A stretch of DNA of 55,239 nucleotides from a virus. A program made the translations under genes and the position numbers. Positions 14,643-23,369 of the stretch are shown in pieces (position 1 is the first letter of the stretch; every line of letters begins with the position of its first letter). The notes below the pieces were generated by a model. That model did no database searches. It had not been told where the DNA came from and saw only the letters and a list, made by a program, of their open reading frames with translations. The stretch is taken from positions 1-55,239 of IMG/VR virus record IMGVR_UViG_3300031616_000008; one strand, written 5' to 3'.

Positions 14643-16222
14643 TAGCGGCCTTCCATCAGATCTTCGTACGTACGCCCGCCCACTGAGATCGCGCCGTAGG
14701 TGGCGAAGTCTGTCGTGATGTCGGAGTAGAGCCTGAAGCCCGAAACGACCGGGAAGGGCGCGCCATAGCCGGCCATGATCTTCAACCAGGTCAGGCCGGC
14801 AACCTTCGCCTGATCGAAGGTAAGGCCCTGGTTGCACAGGTCGACCCAGCGCACACCGAGGACGCCATCAGCCAGTCCGGCCGGCCGGTCGACCTCAACG
14901 TGCGGTAGAGAGTGAGCCCGCCACTGCTGGCGATGATCGGTGGTAACCCTCGTGACAACGAAGTCGCCTACGGTGAGGTACCGGTCGGGTATCCCGTACT
15001 CGGCAGGACCCTGGAAGAGCAGAGGATCGCCGGTAGAGTTCAGCGTCACCACGTTGTCACGGTCAGTGAATCGTCGCGTGATCAGGTTGAGCGTGGACGA
15101 GATGCCGCCGCGGATGCGGGTGAGCGCGATCGGGTTGCGGCGGTTGTTGATCGAGAGGCTGATCGTACGGTTGCCTCTGGTCTCCTCGGTCATCGACTGA
15201 AAGAAGATCGCAGAGGCGGGCAGGCAGTCAGGCTCCTGGGGCGTGGCGAGCACAACGCGCTGATCCGCCCACGGGTGCAGCGGGGACTTCAACCACAAGT
15301 TCGTGCCTGAGGTGAGCACCTCAGGGAAGGTCCGCTGCGCACTGACCACCAGGTTGTCCACGCTCAGGATGTGCGTGGTGACCAGGGCGTTGTTGCGGAA
15401 GAAGATGCCCGCGGCCGTGCCGGTCGGGATGATCGAATCTGTCCACGTGAGCTGCCAGCCGGGATCGGGTGCCGCGCTCGGCCACAGTCGCGTCATCAGG
15501 GAGCTACCAACGACCTGGAAGACCACCGTGTACTGCGTGGCGGCCAGGAAGAGGTCGACGAGCGATACCGAGGTCAGGACCGTGGGCGTGCCGCCCAGCA
15601 CCTTCACCAGGCGCAGCGAGATCGCGCCGGTGGTAGAGATGACAACCTGTACGCGGTAGTAGTTCAGCGCGTCGTAGACCCTGCCGATGAGTCCCAGCTC
15701 GATCGTGTTCGCCGCCGGCAACGTGTTCAGGGTGAGGTTCGCCTTGATGTTCTGGTCGGAGCTGGAGACCTCGATCCACGTGTCGTAGTCGTCGTTGAGG
15801 ACGGTCGGCTGGATGGTCCCTACTCCGGCGGCCACGTCGTAGTCGACGTCAGGTGTGTCGTTCAGGTAGACCTGACCGGTATCGGCCGCCCCCCAGTTGT
15901 CGACCACGGTGCGCGTGAACGTGTCGCTCGCGGTGATCGACAGCATGGCGCCGGCTGTGGTGGCGACGCCCAGGCCCTCGGTCACGTAGTAGACGGGCAC
16001 ATCCAGAGGAGCCTCAGTGTCGTACAGGACTCCTGATCCACCGCTCAGTTCGATGTAGTCGCCGGTCGCATCGGCGAACGTGTTGGGACGTACGACCGTC
16101 CTGACTCCGTCTGAGGTGACGCGCAGAACGCGCGCGAACGTCACTGTGCCGACGTCTGACCAGTCGATCAGGATGAGAACGTGACCCTGAATTGGCTGGA
16201 AGGTCGCGGAGATCATGGGCAT
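14642..16222 (-). CDS. Minor tail protein with LamG-like insertion
   Basis: 526 aa, one base overlap with the tape measure gene. Residues about 90-290 read like a concanavalin/LamG-type carbohydrate-binding fold (DTFTRTVVDNWGAADTG...LGLIGRVYDALNYYRVQVVIS). The flanking regions are typical of tail-tip proteins (LVISINNRRNPIALTRIRGG-like segment). First gene after the tape measure, where distal tail proteins usually lie. Confidence 0.7.
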   Translation of the reverse strand: MPMISATFQPIQGHVLILIDWSDVGTVTFARVLRVTSDGVRTVVRPNTFADATGDYIELSGGSGVLYDTEAPLDVPVYYVTEGLGVATTAGAMLSITASDTFTRTVVDNWGAADTGQVYLNDTPDVDYDVAAGVGTIQPTVLNDDYDTWIEVSSSDQNIKANLTLNTLPAANTIELGLIGRVYDALNYYRVQVVISTTGAISLRLVKVLGGTPTVLTSVSLVDLFLAATQYTVVFQVVGSSLMTRLWPSAAPDPGWQLTWTDSIIPTGTAAGIFFRNNALVTTHILSVDNLVVSAQRTFPEVLTSGTNLWLKSPLHPWADQRVVLATPQEPDCLPASAIFFQSMTEETRGNRTISLSINNRRNPIALTRIRGGISSTLNLITRRFTDRDNVVTLNSTGDPLLFQGPAEYGIPDRYLTVGDFVVTRVTTDHRQQWRAHSLPHVEVDRPAGLADGVLGVRWVDLCNQGLTFDQAKVAGLTWLKIMAGYGAPFPVVSGFRLYSDITTDFATYGAISVGGRTYEDLMEGR

Positions 16223-17937
16223 CAGGCGCCAACTCCCACCAGGCGGGGACCGTACTTTGTGCTACGGCCGAAGGCCTTCAGGGCTGATCCGACGCGCTTG
16301 TCCACGCGAGCCATCACCTGCTCATCTCCGATGTAGACAGTGAACTGGACATCTCCACCGCCTGCCTGTCCGAGACCAGCCTGGTTCATGATCTGTTGAG
16401 CCCGCTGTGGATCGTTGAGCGGGATGACGGCTTCCGGCCCGTTCTCGCCCGTCCAGCCGTAGGTGGGCGTCATTGCGATGCCACCTTCGGCGAAGTCCTG
16501 GTGATGGCCCAGGGCATTCGTCGTCGGCTTGTGCGGGACCTTCGTGATGTGGGCCTCTGTGATACCAACTGTGTTGGCGACGACCCACCTCAGCTTGTCG
16601 TAGATGTCGCCGACCACGGAAAGGATGTAGAGCAGGCCAAGGCCAACCGCACCGAGGCCGATCGTGAGATCGCCGGCCAGGTTGATCATTCCCTTGAGCG
16701 CCTGCTTTCCGCGGTCGGATTTGAAGAAGGTGGTCAGGCTGTCAATTCCGTTGATGATTGCCTGGAAGGTATCCTGGGCAGTCTGCTGATCGCTGTCGCT
16801 ACCGAAGATGGCTCCGATCAGATTCCAGGTAGAACCGCCCAGTTGGATCAACAGGTCAAGCGCATTCGTGAACTTGTCAAGGAAGTGCTGGAAGTCGCCG
16901 TTCTGCACGGACATGGTCAGGAAGTCGCCGAACTGTCCGAGCGTCGTTCCGAGCCCCTTGAACAGGTCGACGATAACCGGCTGCGATGCGTCGGCGAGCC
17001 AGATGATTCCTTGGACGAGCTTGAGCAGTCCAGGCGTGAACGCCGTGTAGATCTTGTCCGCGGTCTTGAACAGGTCCTTGAAGAACTGCTGTGCGATCGG
17101 CTGGGAGAACAGCGACAGCAGAGAGCCGATCAGCTTGCCCGCGTCCGTAGCGACGATCTTGAAGCCGGCCAGGAAGGTGGGGCCGAGCGCCTTCTGGAGC
17201 TTGGTCAGATCGCCGGTGAAACCCTTGAACAGGCTCTGCTGGGCGACCGCCTTGAGCTGATCCAGGAAGGGCAGCATGCGCTGGAACTCCAGCGCCACAC
17301 TGCGCGCGGCAGGCTGGAGAGTCTTGAGGGCAGCGGCGATCTTCGTGGGATCTCGCGACATGATCGCCTGGATGGCCGCGCCGAAACCCTGGAATCCAAC
17401 GATCACAGGACCGATTGATGCGGCCACCGCGCCAAACAGTCCAGGTAGCAGCGCGACGCCATTGATGAGCGGTCCCAGCTCGGCGCCGATGTCGATGATC
17501 AGGCCGATAAGCGCGGGGATACCAACGGCGATCAACGTCGGAAGAGCGCTACTGCTGAATCCCTTGGAGAAGTCCTGGAAGAAGGAAGCCAGCCCTTTTC
17601 CCACGCTGCTCAGCGTCGACACCTCGTTGGAGATGCCCTGGACCAGCATCGACCCGATGGTCCTCCCAGCCCGCAGGAAGAAGTTCTTGTTTCTGTTATC
17701 TTCCTTGTTGAAGATCTGCATGAACCTCTTGAAGAAGTTCGGGATGTCCTTCTCTGCCTGCTTGGCAGCGCCCTCGGTAACTCTCTTGCTGATCGTCTCG
17801 CCCGACTTTCGGGACGCCTTCGTCACGGCGGGCGATTCCGAGACAACCGCGAGTTCCTTCTCCAGCTCTCTGGCAAACGGACTGGTGTCGGCGTGCACCT
17901 CGATGTACGCCTTACCGAGAACGTTGCTAACCGCCAT
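16222..17937 (-). CDS. Tail tape measure protein
   Basis: 571 aa. N-terminus GKAYIEVHADTSPFARELEKEL is the usual tape measure opening; long hydrophobic/helical middle (LALPTLIAVGIPALIGLIIDIGAELGPLINGVALLPGLFGAVAASIGPV region) and a C-terminal FAEGGIAMTPTYGWTGENGPEAVIPL motif common to these proteins. It sets tail length and is ejected into the host. By length a short siphovirus tail of roughly 80-90 nm is expected. Follows the two chaperone genes. Confidence 0.9.
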   Translation of the reverse strand: MAVSNVLGKAYIEVHADTSPFARELEKELAVVSESPAVTKASRKSGETISKRVTEGAAKQAEKDIPNFFKRFMQIFNKEDNRNKNFFLRAGRTIGSMLVQGISNEVSTLSSVGKGLASFFQDFSKGFSSSALPTLIAVGIPALIGLIIDIGAELGPLINGVALLPGLFGAVAASIGPVIVGFQGFGAAIQAIMSRDPTKIAAALKTLQPAARSVALEFQRMLPFLDQLKAVAQQSLFKGFTGDLTKLQKALGPTFLAGFKIVATDAGKLIGSLLSLFSQPIAQQFFKDLFKTADKIYTAFTPGLLKLVQGIIWLADASQPVIVDLFKGLGTTLGQFGDFLTMSVQNGDFQHFLDKFTNALDLLIQLGGSTWNLIGAIFGSDSDQQTAQDTFQAIINGIDSLTTFFKSDRGKQALKGMINLAGDLTIGLGAVGLGLLYILSVVGDIYDKLRWVVANTVGITEAHITKVPHKPTTNALGHHQDFAEGGIAMTPTYGWTGENGPEAVIPLNDPQRAQQIMNQAGLGQAGGGDVQFTVYIGDEQVMARVDKRVGSALKAFGRSTKYGPRLVGVGA

Positions 17938-17967
17938 GACCCCATGGTATGGGCAAGATCGCCCCGG

Positions 17968-18570
17968 TCATAGCGACTGGTGCATCATGGCCAGGAAAGC
18001 CTCGCCTTCCGTCTCCTCGTCCAGGCCCTCCGCCTCATACCCTGGAGGCGGAGTGTTCAGGTTGCTGATGAGTTCGGCGAGGTTCTTGGGATCTGTGCGC
18101 TCCTTACAGGCGTTCAGGACGACAACGAGCCAGGCTCCAAGGCTCTCTCGGCTCGGGTCGACAGCGGCTATCACGCTCGCCCCGATGCTCGCCCAGGCGC
18201 TCTTGGCGAGCATGGCCAGGTTCAGTGCTACCCACCATTTGAAGCCTGACGCGATCTCCAGAATCTCCATGGCGATGGCGAACAGCTCCTCGATCTCCAC
18301 CGTTCCGTCGATGATGCCCTCGAACGCCGCCTCGCCGGCACCGCACAGGCCAGGGAAGATCTCGTCGGGCGAGAGCGCTCCGGCCCAGATGATCTCCAGC
18401 CACTGCTGCGCGCTCATCGCGGGCACGATCCACGTTCGGCCGAGGAAATCGATCTCGATGTCTACCGGCGCGAAGGAGGCCGCCGGATCACAGCTCAGGT
18501 GCGCGATGACACCCGAGCCGGCGGGATCAGCGTCCGCGCCGGGTACGGACCTTGGCAGCGGGCTTGTCAT
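17968..18570 (-). CDS. Tail assembly chaperone, downstream frame
   Basis: 200 aa from ATG 18570, which has GAGGAG 6 nt upstream inside the preceding chaperone gene. It overlaps that gene by 44 nt in the +1 frame. Position before the tape measure and acidic helical sequence fit the second tail chaperone. It could instead be a frameshifted fusion with the upstream gene near ATCTTTGGG; the good internal start makes independent translation at least possible. Confidence 0.7.
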   Translation of the reverse strand: MTSPLPRSVPGADADPAGSGVIAHLSCDPAASFAPVDIEIDFLGRTWIVPAMSAQQWLEIIWAGALSPDEIFPGLCGAGEAAFEGIIDGTVEIEELFAIAMEILEIASGFKWWVALNLAMLAKSAWASIGASVIAAVDPSRESLGAWLVVVLNACKERTDPKNLAELISNLNTPPPGYEAEGLDEETEGEAFLAMMHQSL

Positions 18571-18880
18571 CGGACTCCTCGCCAGTCCCAAAGATCTTGC
18601 TCAGGTCGGAGATCCTCACCGTTCCATCGACGAGGGCTGAATCCAGGATCTCCACATCGGCCGGATCGACCAAGAGCTTCTCAATGACGCGGAAGACGAT
18701 GTCGAGAGCTGTCAGGCCGCCGAGGCGTATGTTCCGTTTCGCCGCGGCGGCAGATTTGTAGACGACCGCCATCTGCTCTTCGGTCGGCATGTATGCCCAG
18801 ACGGAGATCGTGTCGGTTACCTGGCGCAGGTACTTGGGCTTCTCATCCTCTGAGGGGAACGTTTCTAGGGGTTCAGCCAT
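18527..18880 (-). CDS. Tail assembly chaperone, upstream frame
   Basis: 117 aa. MAEPLETFPSEDEKPKYL start, helical body with VYKSAAAAKRNIRLGGLTALDIVFRVIEKLLVD, basic tail. Its place two genes before the tape measure, plus the overlapping downstream frame, identifies the G-type tail assembly chaperone that coats the tape measure before tail tube polymerisation. Confidence 0.7.
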   Translation of the reverse strand: MAEPLETFPSEDEKPKYLRQVTDTISVWAYMPTEEQMAVVYKSAAAAKRNIRLGGLTALDIVFRVIEKLLVDPADVEILDSALVDGTVRISDLSKIFGTGEESDDKPAAKVRTRRGR

Positions 18881-18889
18881 GAGCTGATC

Positions 18890-19372
18890 TTAACGCTGGA
18901 AACGCGAAGTGCCCGCGACCACCTCGACACGGAACCCGAGTTCGGCTGCCTCCTGAATCAGGGGCACGACCAGATACCGGCGGGCACGCATGCCGGGGTG
19001 ATGAACCTTCCCCTTGAAACAGACCATCTTGGCGTGCGTGAGGGGAGGAACGCCGACTCCGGCCGGCCACAGCCACTTCATGCCACGGCGCTTGCGGGCC
19101 ACGATCGTATGGGGCTTCGCGCCCTCGTGCACGACCATCGCGTACTTGAGCGGGGACCCTACCTGCCCCTTCGCGCTGGCCTTATTCAGCGTCATCTTGG
19201 TGCGAATGGAGGCGCCGAGCGCGCCGGTCTTGGTGGCCTGCTCGGCAACGCGCACCTTGGCCTGCTCCTCGACTTTCAGGGCCAGGCGAAAGCAGCGCCG
19301 GTAACCCTCATTCAGCGCTAGGAGATTCGCCTTCGTCTTGTCGATCTCTACCCGACTGATCCGGTTCGCCAT
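18890..19372 (-). CDS. Head-tail connector / tail completion protein, HK97 gp10-like
   Basis: 160 aa. N-terminal helix with IDKTKANLLALNEGYRRCFRLALKVEEQAK, then TGALGASIRT and YAMVVHEGAKPHTI, a pattern of HK97 gp10-like neck proteins (helix, T-G-x-L-R-x-S, Y-A-x-x-x-E-x-G). Overlaps the preceding small gene by 65 nt. Likely closes the tail at the head-tail joint. Confidence 0.7.
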   Translation of the reverse strand: MANRISRVEIDKTKANLLALNEGYRRCFRLALKVEEQAKVRVAEQATKTGALGASIRTKMTLNKASAKGQVGSPLKYAMVVHEGAKPHTIVARKRRGMKWLWPAGVGVPPLTHAKMVCFKGKVHHPGMRARRYLVVPLIQEAAELGFRVEVVAGTSRFQR

Positions 19373-19568
19373 CAGCCACCTTCTTCGGCTTGGCCGTGCG
19401 CCCTTTCGTGCCGGAATTGTAGGCCGCTATGACCTCTTCGACGGGCTCGTCGGGCTCGCTCAGGATGCGTAGATATGTTGCGTACCTCTGTACGAATTCC
19501 TCATCGACCTGGAACTTCTCGCCAGCCCTCAGGGTGTCGAAGGAATGGGTGATCTCAACCTCGAACAT
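19308..19568 (-). CDS. Small connector-region protein
   Basis: 86 aa from ATG 19568, overlapping the previous stop (TGATG); ATG 19574 and 19583 are alternatives. MFEVEITHSFDTLRAGEKFQVDEEFVQRYATYLRIL is a compact alpha/beta domain, then a charged disordered tail that overlaps the next gene. Function unknown; by position a neck or connector accessory. Confidence 0.65.
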   Translation of the reverse strand: MFEVEITHSFDTLRAGEKFQVDEEFVQRYATYLRILSEPDEPVEEVIAAYNSGTKGRTAKPKKVADGEPDQSGRDRQDEGESPSAE

Positions 19569-20095
19569 CAGCATCCTTCGCATGCGTTGATCACCAGGGC
19601 ACTGATCGGCCAGACGCTACCGATGCAACCGCCGTCACGTCCCTTGGACGTCCATGTTCCCACAGAGACATCCTGACTGTCGCGCTGCGCCATGAAGCAG
19701 CACAGCGCCGCGCGCATCGCCTTGGCATCGGACATCTGCTGTGCGGCAACGTCCTGCCACTCGGTGCAGGAGACCTGCTCCGCACTCATGCAGCGAAAGA
19801 CCCCCATCTCCATCTGGAGACCCCAGGCATACGGCGCGCACTTGGAGAGGGCGAAGTCCGAGCTGGGACTGGGGAACGGCGCGTTCGGGGCGCCGGTCGG
19901 GTAGAAGCCGTCGATGCGCACGTAGGCCATGCCGCCACAGCACTCGTCGTAGAACGCGCCCATGTCCTGAATCGTGGTGTCGCCGGCCCTGATGCAGCAC
20001 GTAAAGCCATCAGGTAGCGGCGCCTCAACCGAGAGCGCCTCACACAGGCAGGCCAGTAGCTCGTACGCGGTCGGCAGGAGCAACGTGTCGGTCAT
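19568..20095 (-). CDS. Cys-rich head-tail connector
   Basis: 175 aa with 14 cysteines (LACLCEAL, TCCIRAG, DECCGGM, CIGS, CEGC). Lies between the Cys-rich adaptor and small connector genes and overlaps both by 1 nt, so it is probably a second ring protein of the neck. Such a Cys content in a cytoplasmically assembled protein suggests metal binding rather than disulfides. Confidence 0.65.
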   Translation of the reverse strand: MTDTLLLPTAYELLACLCEALSVEAPLPDGFTCCIRAGDTTIQDMGAFYDECCGGMAYVRIDGFYPTGAPNAPFPSPSSDFALSKCAPYAWGLQMEMGVFRCMSAEQVSCTEWQDVAAQQMSDAKAMRAALCCFMAQRDSQDVSVGTWTSKGRDGGCIGSVWPISALVINACEGC

Positions 20096-20865
20096 CAGGC
20101 CGTCGTCACCGTGCGCGTGATGGGGAGGTCGGGCGAGTAGAAGCGCGTCTTGCCCTTCAGGCCGCGCGGGTTCAGGCTCACGATGATCTGGTCAACCTCC
20201 TGGATGCCCGTGAGGTTGTGCTTGAGGAGCGTGTCCACGTCGACCATGGTCACCGAGACGCCCTGGCGTGCCACCGATGAGACGCGCGAGGGCAGTCGAC
20301 ATGGGGCTCCGGAGCACGCCTTGGCGTACTCGCAAGCCAGTGTGCCGGCGGCGTCCAGGAGCGCGCTCGGAACTGCTAATCCCCGCAAGTAAGTGACCTG
20401 AAGAGTGTTGACCGCAGGCACGTCAAGGCCGAAGTCCTGACGCAGTGGCCAGCAGTTCCCGGTACCAGTCCGAACCAGCCACTGAGCATCGTCGACCCGC
20501 CATGTTGCGGGATCAACAATGGCGCCGTCCAGGAGAACCTGGCTCACAGAATCAACGGGACCGGGCAGGTAGAGCTGGCACTGCGGTACGCACTGGCACA
20601 GGTTCAGGCCGCATATGCAGTTGTACCAGGTGCCATTGAAGATGTACGGAATCCACGTTCCGTCACTCCAGTACATCCCGTTCCAGTTGGTGTCGCACTG
20701 GCGCCCACAGGGCCGCACGACCTGCGGGCACAGCCCGTATTGGCGCCCCGTCGCTGCCCACAGGACCAGGCTCGCATACGTCTCAGCCTGCGCCTGAAGT
20801 GCGGGCGAGTAGGTATCCCAATCAGGACAGCAGGTCGATCCGACGCTCCAACTGCATGGCCCCAT
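20095..20865 (-). CDS. Cys-rich head-to-tail adaptor
   Basis: 256 aa, ATG after GGAGGAGG. Opening MGPCSWSVGSTCCPDWDTY, followed by a Cys/Trp/Tyr-rich segment (CGRQCDTNWNGMYW; CICGLNLCQCVPQCQ) and a C-terminal helical/strand part (LACEYAKACSGAPCRLPSRV, TVTTA). It matches my recollection of Cys-rich head-to-tail adaptors of actinophages. Forms the ring beneath the portal. Confidence 0.7.
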   Translation of the reverse strand: MGPCSWSVGSTCCPDWDTYSPALQAQAETYASLVLWAATGRQYGLCPQVVRPCGRQCDTNWNGMYWSDGTWIPYIFNGTWYNCICGLNLCQCVPQCQLYLPGPVDSVSQVLLDGAIVDPATWRVDDAQWLVRTGTGNCWPLRQDFGLDVPAVNTLQVTYLRGLAVPSALLDAAGTLACEYAKACSGAPCRLPSRVSSVARQGVSVTMVDVDTLLKHNLTGIQEVDQIIVSLNPRGLKGKTRFYSPDLPITRTVTTA

Positions 20866-20885
20866 GGAGCGCCTCCTCCGTCAGA

Positions 20886-20916
20886 TAGTTGCGGGAACAG
20901 CCAATTAGTTGCGGGA
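20886..20916 (-). repeat. 11-bp direct repeat in leader of head-tail adaptor gene
   Basis: TAGTTGCGGGA occurs at 20886-20896 and 20906-20916 (+ strand orientation), in the 62 nt between the major tail protein gene and the adaptor gene. Possibly a duplicated regulatory or processing site; no other function seen. Confidence 0.5.
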
Positions 20917-20927
20917 GTAGGGACCGG

Positions 20928-21866
20928 TCACGAGGCGATGACCGTGGGCGCGGTGACGAACGGCTGGGACGAGAAGCCGCGCGGGAACAGGGTCGCCGTG
21001 TAGGTGCCAGCGACTGAGTAGTTGTGCAGCGACGTCGGGCCAGTGGTGACAGTGGTCGTGAGAGACGTCGGGGTGTCGCCCCAGGACACGGAGGCCGGTA
21101 GCACGGCGTAGGGGACCGTGGGAACCGTGATCGTGCCGTGGTGCAGGCCGCTGCCCGTGTCGGTCATGGTCATGACGTAGCTCAGCGGAGTGCAGCCACA
21201 GCCCGAGACCGGCGGCGCGAGGAACGTCGTGAACATGCGACGGTGCTCGGTGGCCGAGACCGGCGTGAGGAGCTGGAGCGGGTTGCCCAGTGTGGTCGAC
21301 TTCTCCGAGGAGATGACCGAGTACGGACCGATGCCCCAGTTGCTACCGACCTGCGTTCTGGTGGTCACGATGAAGTTGGCCGCGCCATTCTCGTACGTGA
21401 CGTCGCCCATCGTGCCCTCAACGTTGTAGGGCCACAGGGCATAGCCGAACATCTCCGATACGCACGAGATCGAGGTGACCCTGGTCCACGCCTCGAATCC
21501 GAAGTGGACTGTCGCCGCGTCGTTGGTCTGCCACGAGTTGCCCATCGCGAGCGGGGTATCCGCGTCGTTGAGCAGGATCGTCTGCTTGGTCAGTAGGTTC
21601 ACCAGCTCGGGGTCCACGTTGCAGAACGTGTACGTCATGTTCAGCCACTTGAGGATGGGCGCGTTGGTGCGCTGCACGCAGAAGACGCCGTCCGCGTTCT
21701 TGATGAAGAACTCTTCACGGGACTCGTACTCTGCCGTCTGAGCAACGGTGATGATGCCATCGGTCGTGACCGACGAGCAGGCGCTCACCAGCGGCGTGCC
21801 GCAGGAGTCCAGCTCAGTGATCCGCACCCGTGGAACCTTGAACGGGGTGAAGCAACGTGACGTCAT
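20928..21866 (-). CDS. Putative major tail protein with Ig/PKD-like C-terminal domain
   Basis: 312 aa. N-terminal about 210 residues form a beta-rich domain with a WQTNDAATVHFGFEAWTRV stretch typical of tail tube proteins. A C-terminal domain of about 85 residues (VSWGDTPTSLTTTV...LHNYSVAGTYTATLF) has the PKD/Ig pattern W-G-D, Y-x-x-x-G-T-Y-T. Ig-like C-terminal domains are common on phage tail tubes. It lies before the neck genes rather than after them, which is unusual, so the assignment is not certain. Confidence 0.6.
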   Translation of the reverse strand: MTSRCFTPFKVPRVRITELDSCGTPLVSACSSVTTDGIITVAQTAEYESREEFFIKNADGVFCVQRTNAPILKWLNMTYTFCNVDPELVNLLTKQTILLNDADTPLAMGNSWQTNDAATVHFGFEAWTRVTSISCVSEMFGYALWPYNVEGTMGDVTYENGAANFIVTTRTQVGSNWGIGPYSVISSEKSTTLGNPLQLLTPVSATEHRRMFTTFLAPPVSGCGCTPLSYVMTMTDTGSGLHHGTITVPTVPYAVLPASVSWGDTPTSLTTTVTTGPTSLHNYSVAGTYTATLFPRGFSSQPFVTAPTVIAS

Positions 21867-21868
21867 AG

Positions 21869-22198
21869 TTACTCCTGCTCAGGCTCTTCGGTCAGATCCT
21901 CTTCGGCGTCAAGCTCTTGCGCCGAAGGCTGTTCGGTCTCCTCGGTCGCGACCACCTTGCGCGGCCGTCCCCGCTTGGGCTTGACCACCTCAGGCTCGTC
22001 GGCGCGCTCCAGCTCCGCGCGGAAGGCATCCAGCAGGGAGGCTGGAACCGCGAAGTGGTGCCCGTTCTCGTCGACCGTGAAGGTCACGTCGTTCTGGTTC
22101 ATGGCGAGCTTCGTCAGGACTGCTGCGGTAGCGGCCAGCGAATCCGAGTCGATCAGGCCGTTCGCGGTCTCGACGTAGAGCTTTGCGGTGTCGGTCAT
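21869..22198 (-). CDS. Hypothetical protein with acidic AT-hook-like tail
   Basis: 109 aa from ATG 22198, chosen because GGAGAACTG precedes it and 22207 ends the previous gene. N-terminal 65 residues are a small alpha/beta domain (TAKLYVETANGLID...VTFTVDENGHHFAV); then KPKRGRPRK, an AT-hook-like basic motif, and a long Glu-rich tail. Virion-module protein of unknown role. Confidence 0.65.
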   Translation of the reverse strand: MTDTAKLYVETANGLIDSDSLAATAAVLTKLAMNQNDVTFTVDENGHHFAVPASLLDAFRAELERADEPEVVKPKRGRPRKVVATEETEQPSAQELDAEEDLTEEPEQE

Positions 22199-22206
22199 CA
22201 GTTCTC

Positions 22207-23055
22207 CTAGGCCACTACGCCGGTGATCTTGGTTTGCACGGCACCGACGAAGCAGTCGAACGACACGACGTACTCGCGCTCCATGACGGCGGTCAGTTGG
22301 TTCGTGGTGCGGTTGAGCGTGTCCGCGATCGACGTGACGAACAGATCCGCGTCCGCGGTCCGCCAGATCGCGACCTGACCGGTGATGTAGAGCCAGGTCT
22401 CGGTCGCAGCCGGCGCGGCGTCCACGGGCGAGCGACCGGCGTAGTTGCCGAACGAGATCGCTGTACCGCCGAGCGTGCGCCAGTAGTTCTCCGACCGTCC
22501 ACCGTGGATGTAGAGGCTGGAGAAGTAGGAACTCATCACCTCGGGCGCGTAGATGACGCCCGGCAGTCCATACCGCGCATACAGCCAGGACTCCAGGACG
22601 CTGACCGCCTTCACGGGATCGACGGCCGTGCCGGGGACAGGCGTCAGGTCGACCACGCCAGCGTTGTTTGACAGACCGGGCGACTGGGCGAAGAGCTGGC
22701 GGGAGAAGATGTTCTCCACCGCAGCCTGCTCGCCGCCGGCCAACTGGTCGTACAGGAAGCCCCTCAGGCGCGGATCGTCCAGGCCCACGGGCGCGCACAG
22801 GATGTTCGAGAACACGATGAACGGGTTCGCGACAATCGTGTTCTTCGTGTTGGTCAGCGTCTTGGTCGTGTGGCTGGTGATGCAGTCGATCTGGTAGCCA
22901 CCCGGCAGCGCGCACGCGGCGGTCTCGTACTGGAGACCGCCGATGCGTCCGTGCACGGGTAGATCCAGTGGTCCCGTCGCGACCTGGAAGAGGCCAGGGC
23001 GAGGCAGGACGGGATTAGGAGCCGGTACGTATACCGGACCCGTCACACTCGCCAT
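22207..23055 (-). CDS. Structural protein near capsid genes
   Basis: 282 aa. Beta-rich with Cys and Tyr/Trp; includes NPFIVFSNILCAP and WLYITGQVAIWRTADADLFV. Lies between the two small decoration-like proteins and the tail protein genes. No family recognised. Could be a capsid decoration or a second tail-tube-related protein; I cannot decide. Confidence 0.65.
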   Translation of the reverse strand: MASVTGPVYVPAPNPVLPRPGLFQVATGPLDLPVHGRIGGLQYETAACALPGGYQIDCITSHTTKTLTNTKNTIVANPFIVFSNILCAPVGLDDPRLRGFLYDQLAGGEQAAVENIFSRQLFAQSPGLSNNAGVVDLTPVPGTAVDPVKAVSVLESWLYARYGLPGVIYAPEVMSSYFSSLYIHGGRSENYWRTLGGTAISFGNYAGRSPVDAAPAATETWLYITGQVAIWRTADADLFVTSIADTLNRTTNQLTAVMEREYVVSFDCFVGAVQTKITGVVA

Positions 23056-23083
23056 GGCCTACTCCTCAGTCGTTTCGGGTGGA

Positions 23084-23368
23084 TCAGTCGAGCAGTACGG
23101 AGCCGACCGCGTTCGGCGTGGTCCCGGTGATGGCCACCGAGATTCCTACCGAGCAGTACACGGGCGGCATCTGGAAGATCTTCGAGGTGTTCGCGGCCAC
23201 GGTGTCAGTGAGGACCACCGCGCCCGCGGCCGTCAGGGCGTTGAAGACGGTGATCGTGGCCGCGTTGGCGGTCGTGTTCGCCATCGTGTAGCCAGACAGC
23301 GTGACCGGTCCCGTGTGGATCGCGGCCGTGTTGCCGGAAACCGCGTAGCTCTTGACGTTGGTTGCCAT
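23084..23368 (-). CDS. Small structural protein, paralog of 23370-23648
   Basis: 94 aa. Reads IHTGPVTLSGYTMANTTANA..., aligning without gaps over most of its length to the neighbouring 92-aa protein (HTGPITVGGFTYNN, TITVFNALTAAG / TITIYDSLTATG). A tandem duplicate of a beta-rich decoration-type protein, immediately after the capsid gene. Confidence 0.7.
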   Translation of the reverse strand: MATNVKSYAVSGNTAAIHTGPVTLSGYTMANTTANAATITVFNALTAAGAVVLTDTVAANTSKIFQMPPVYCSVGISVAITGTTPNAVGSVLLD

Positions 23369-23369
23369 G

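Noticed and set aside
16396-17418. 340-aa + strand frame
   Set aside because: Antisense to the tape measure protein; no ribosome site.
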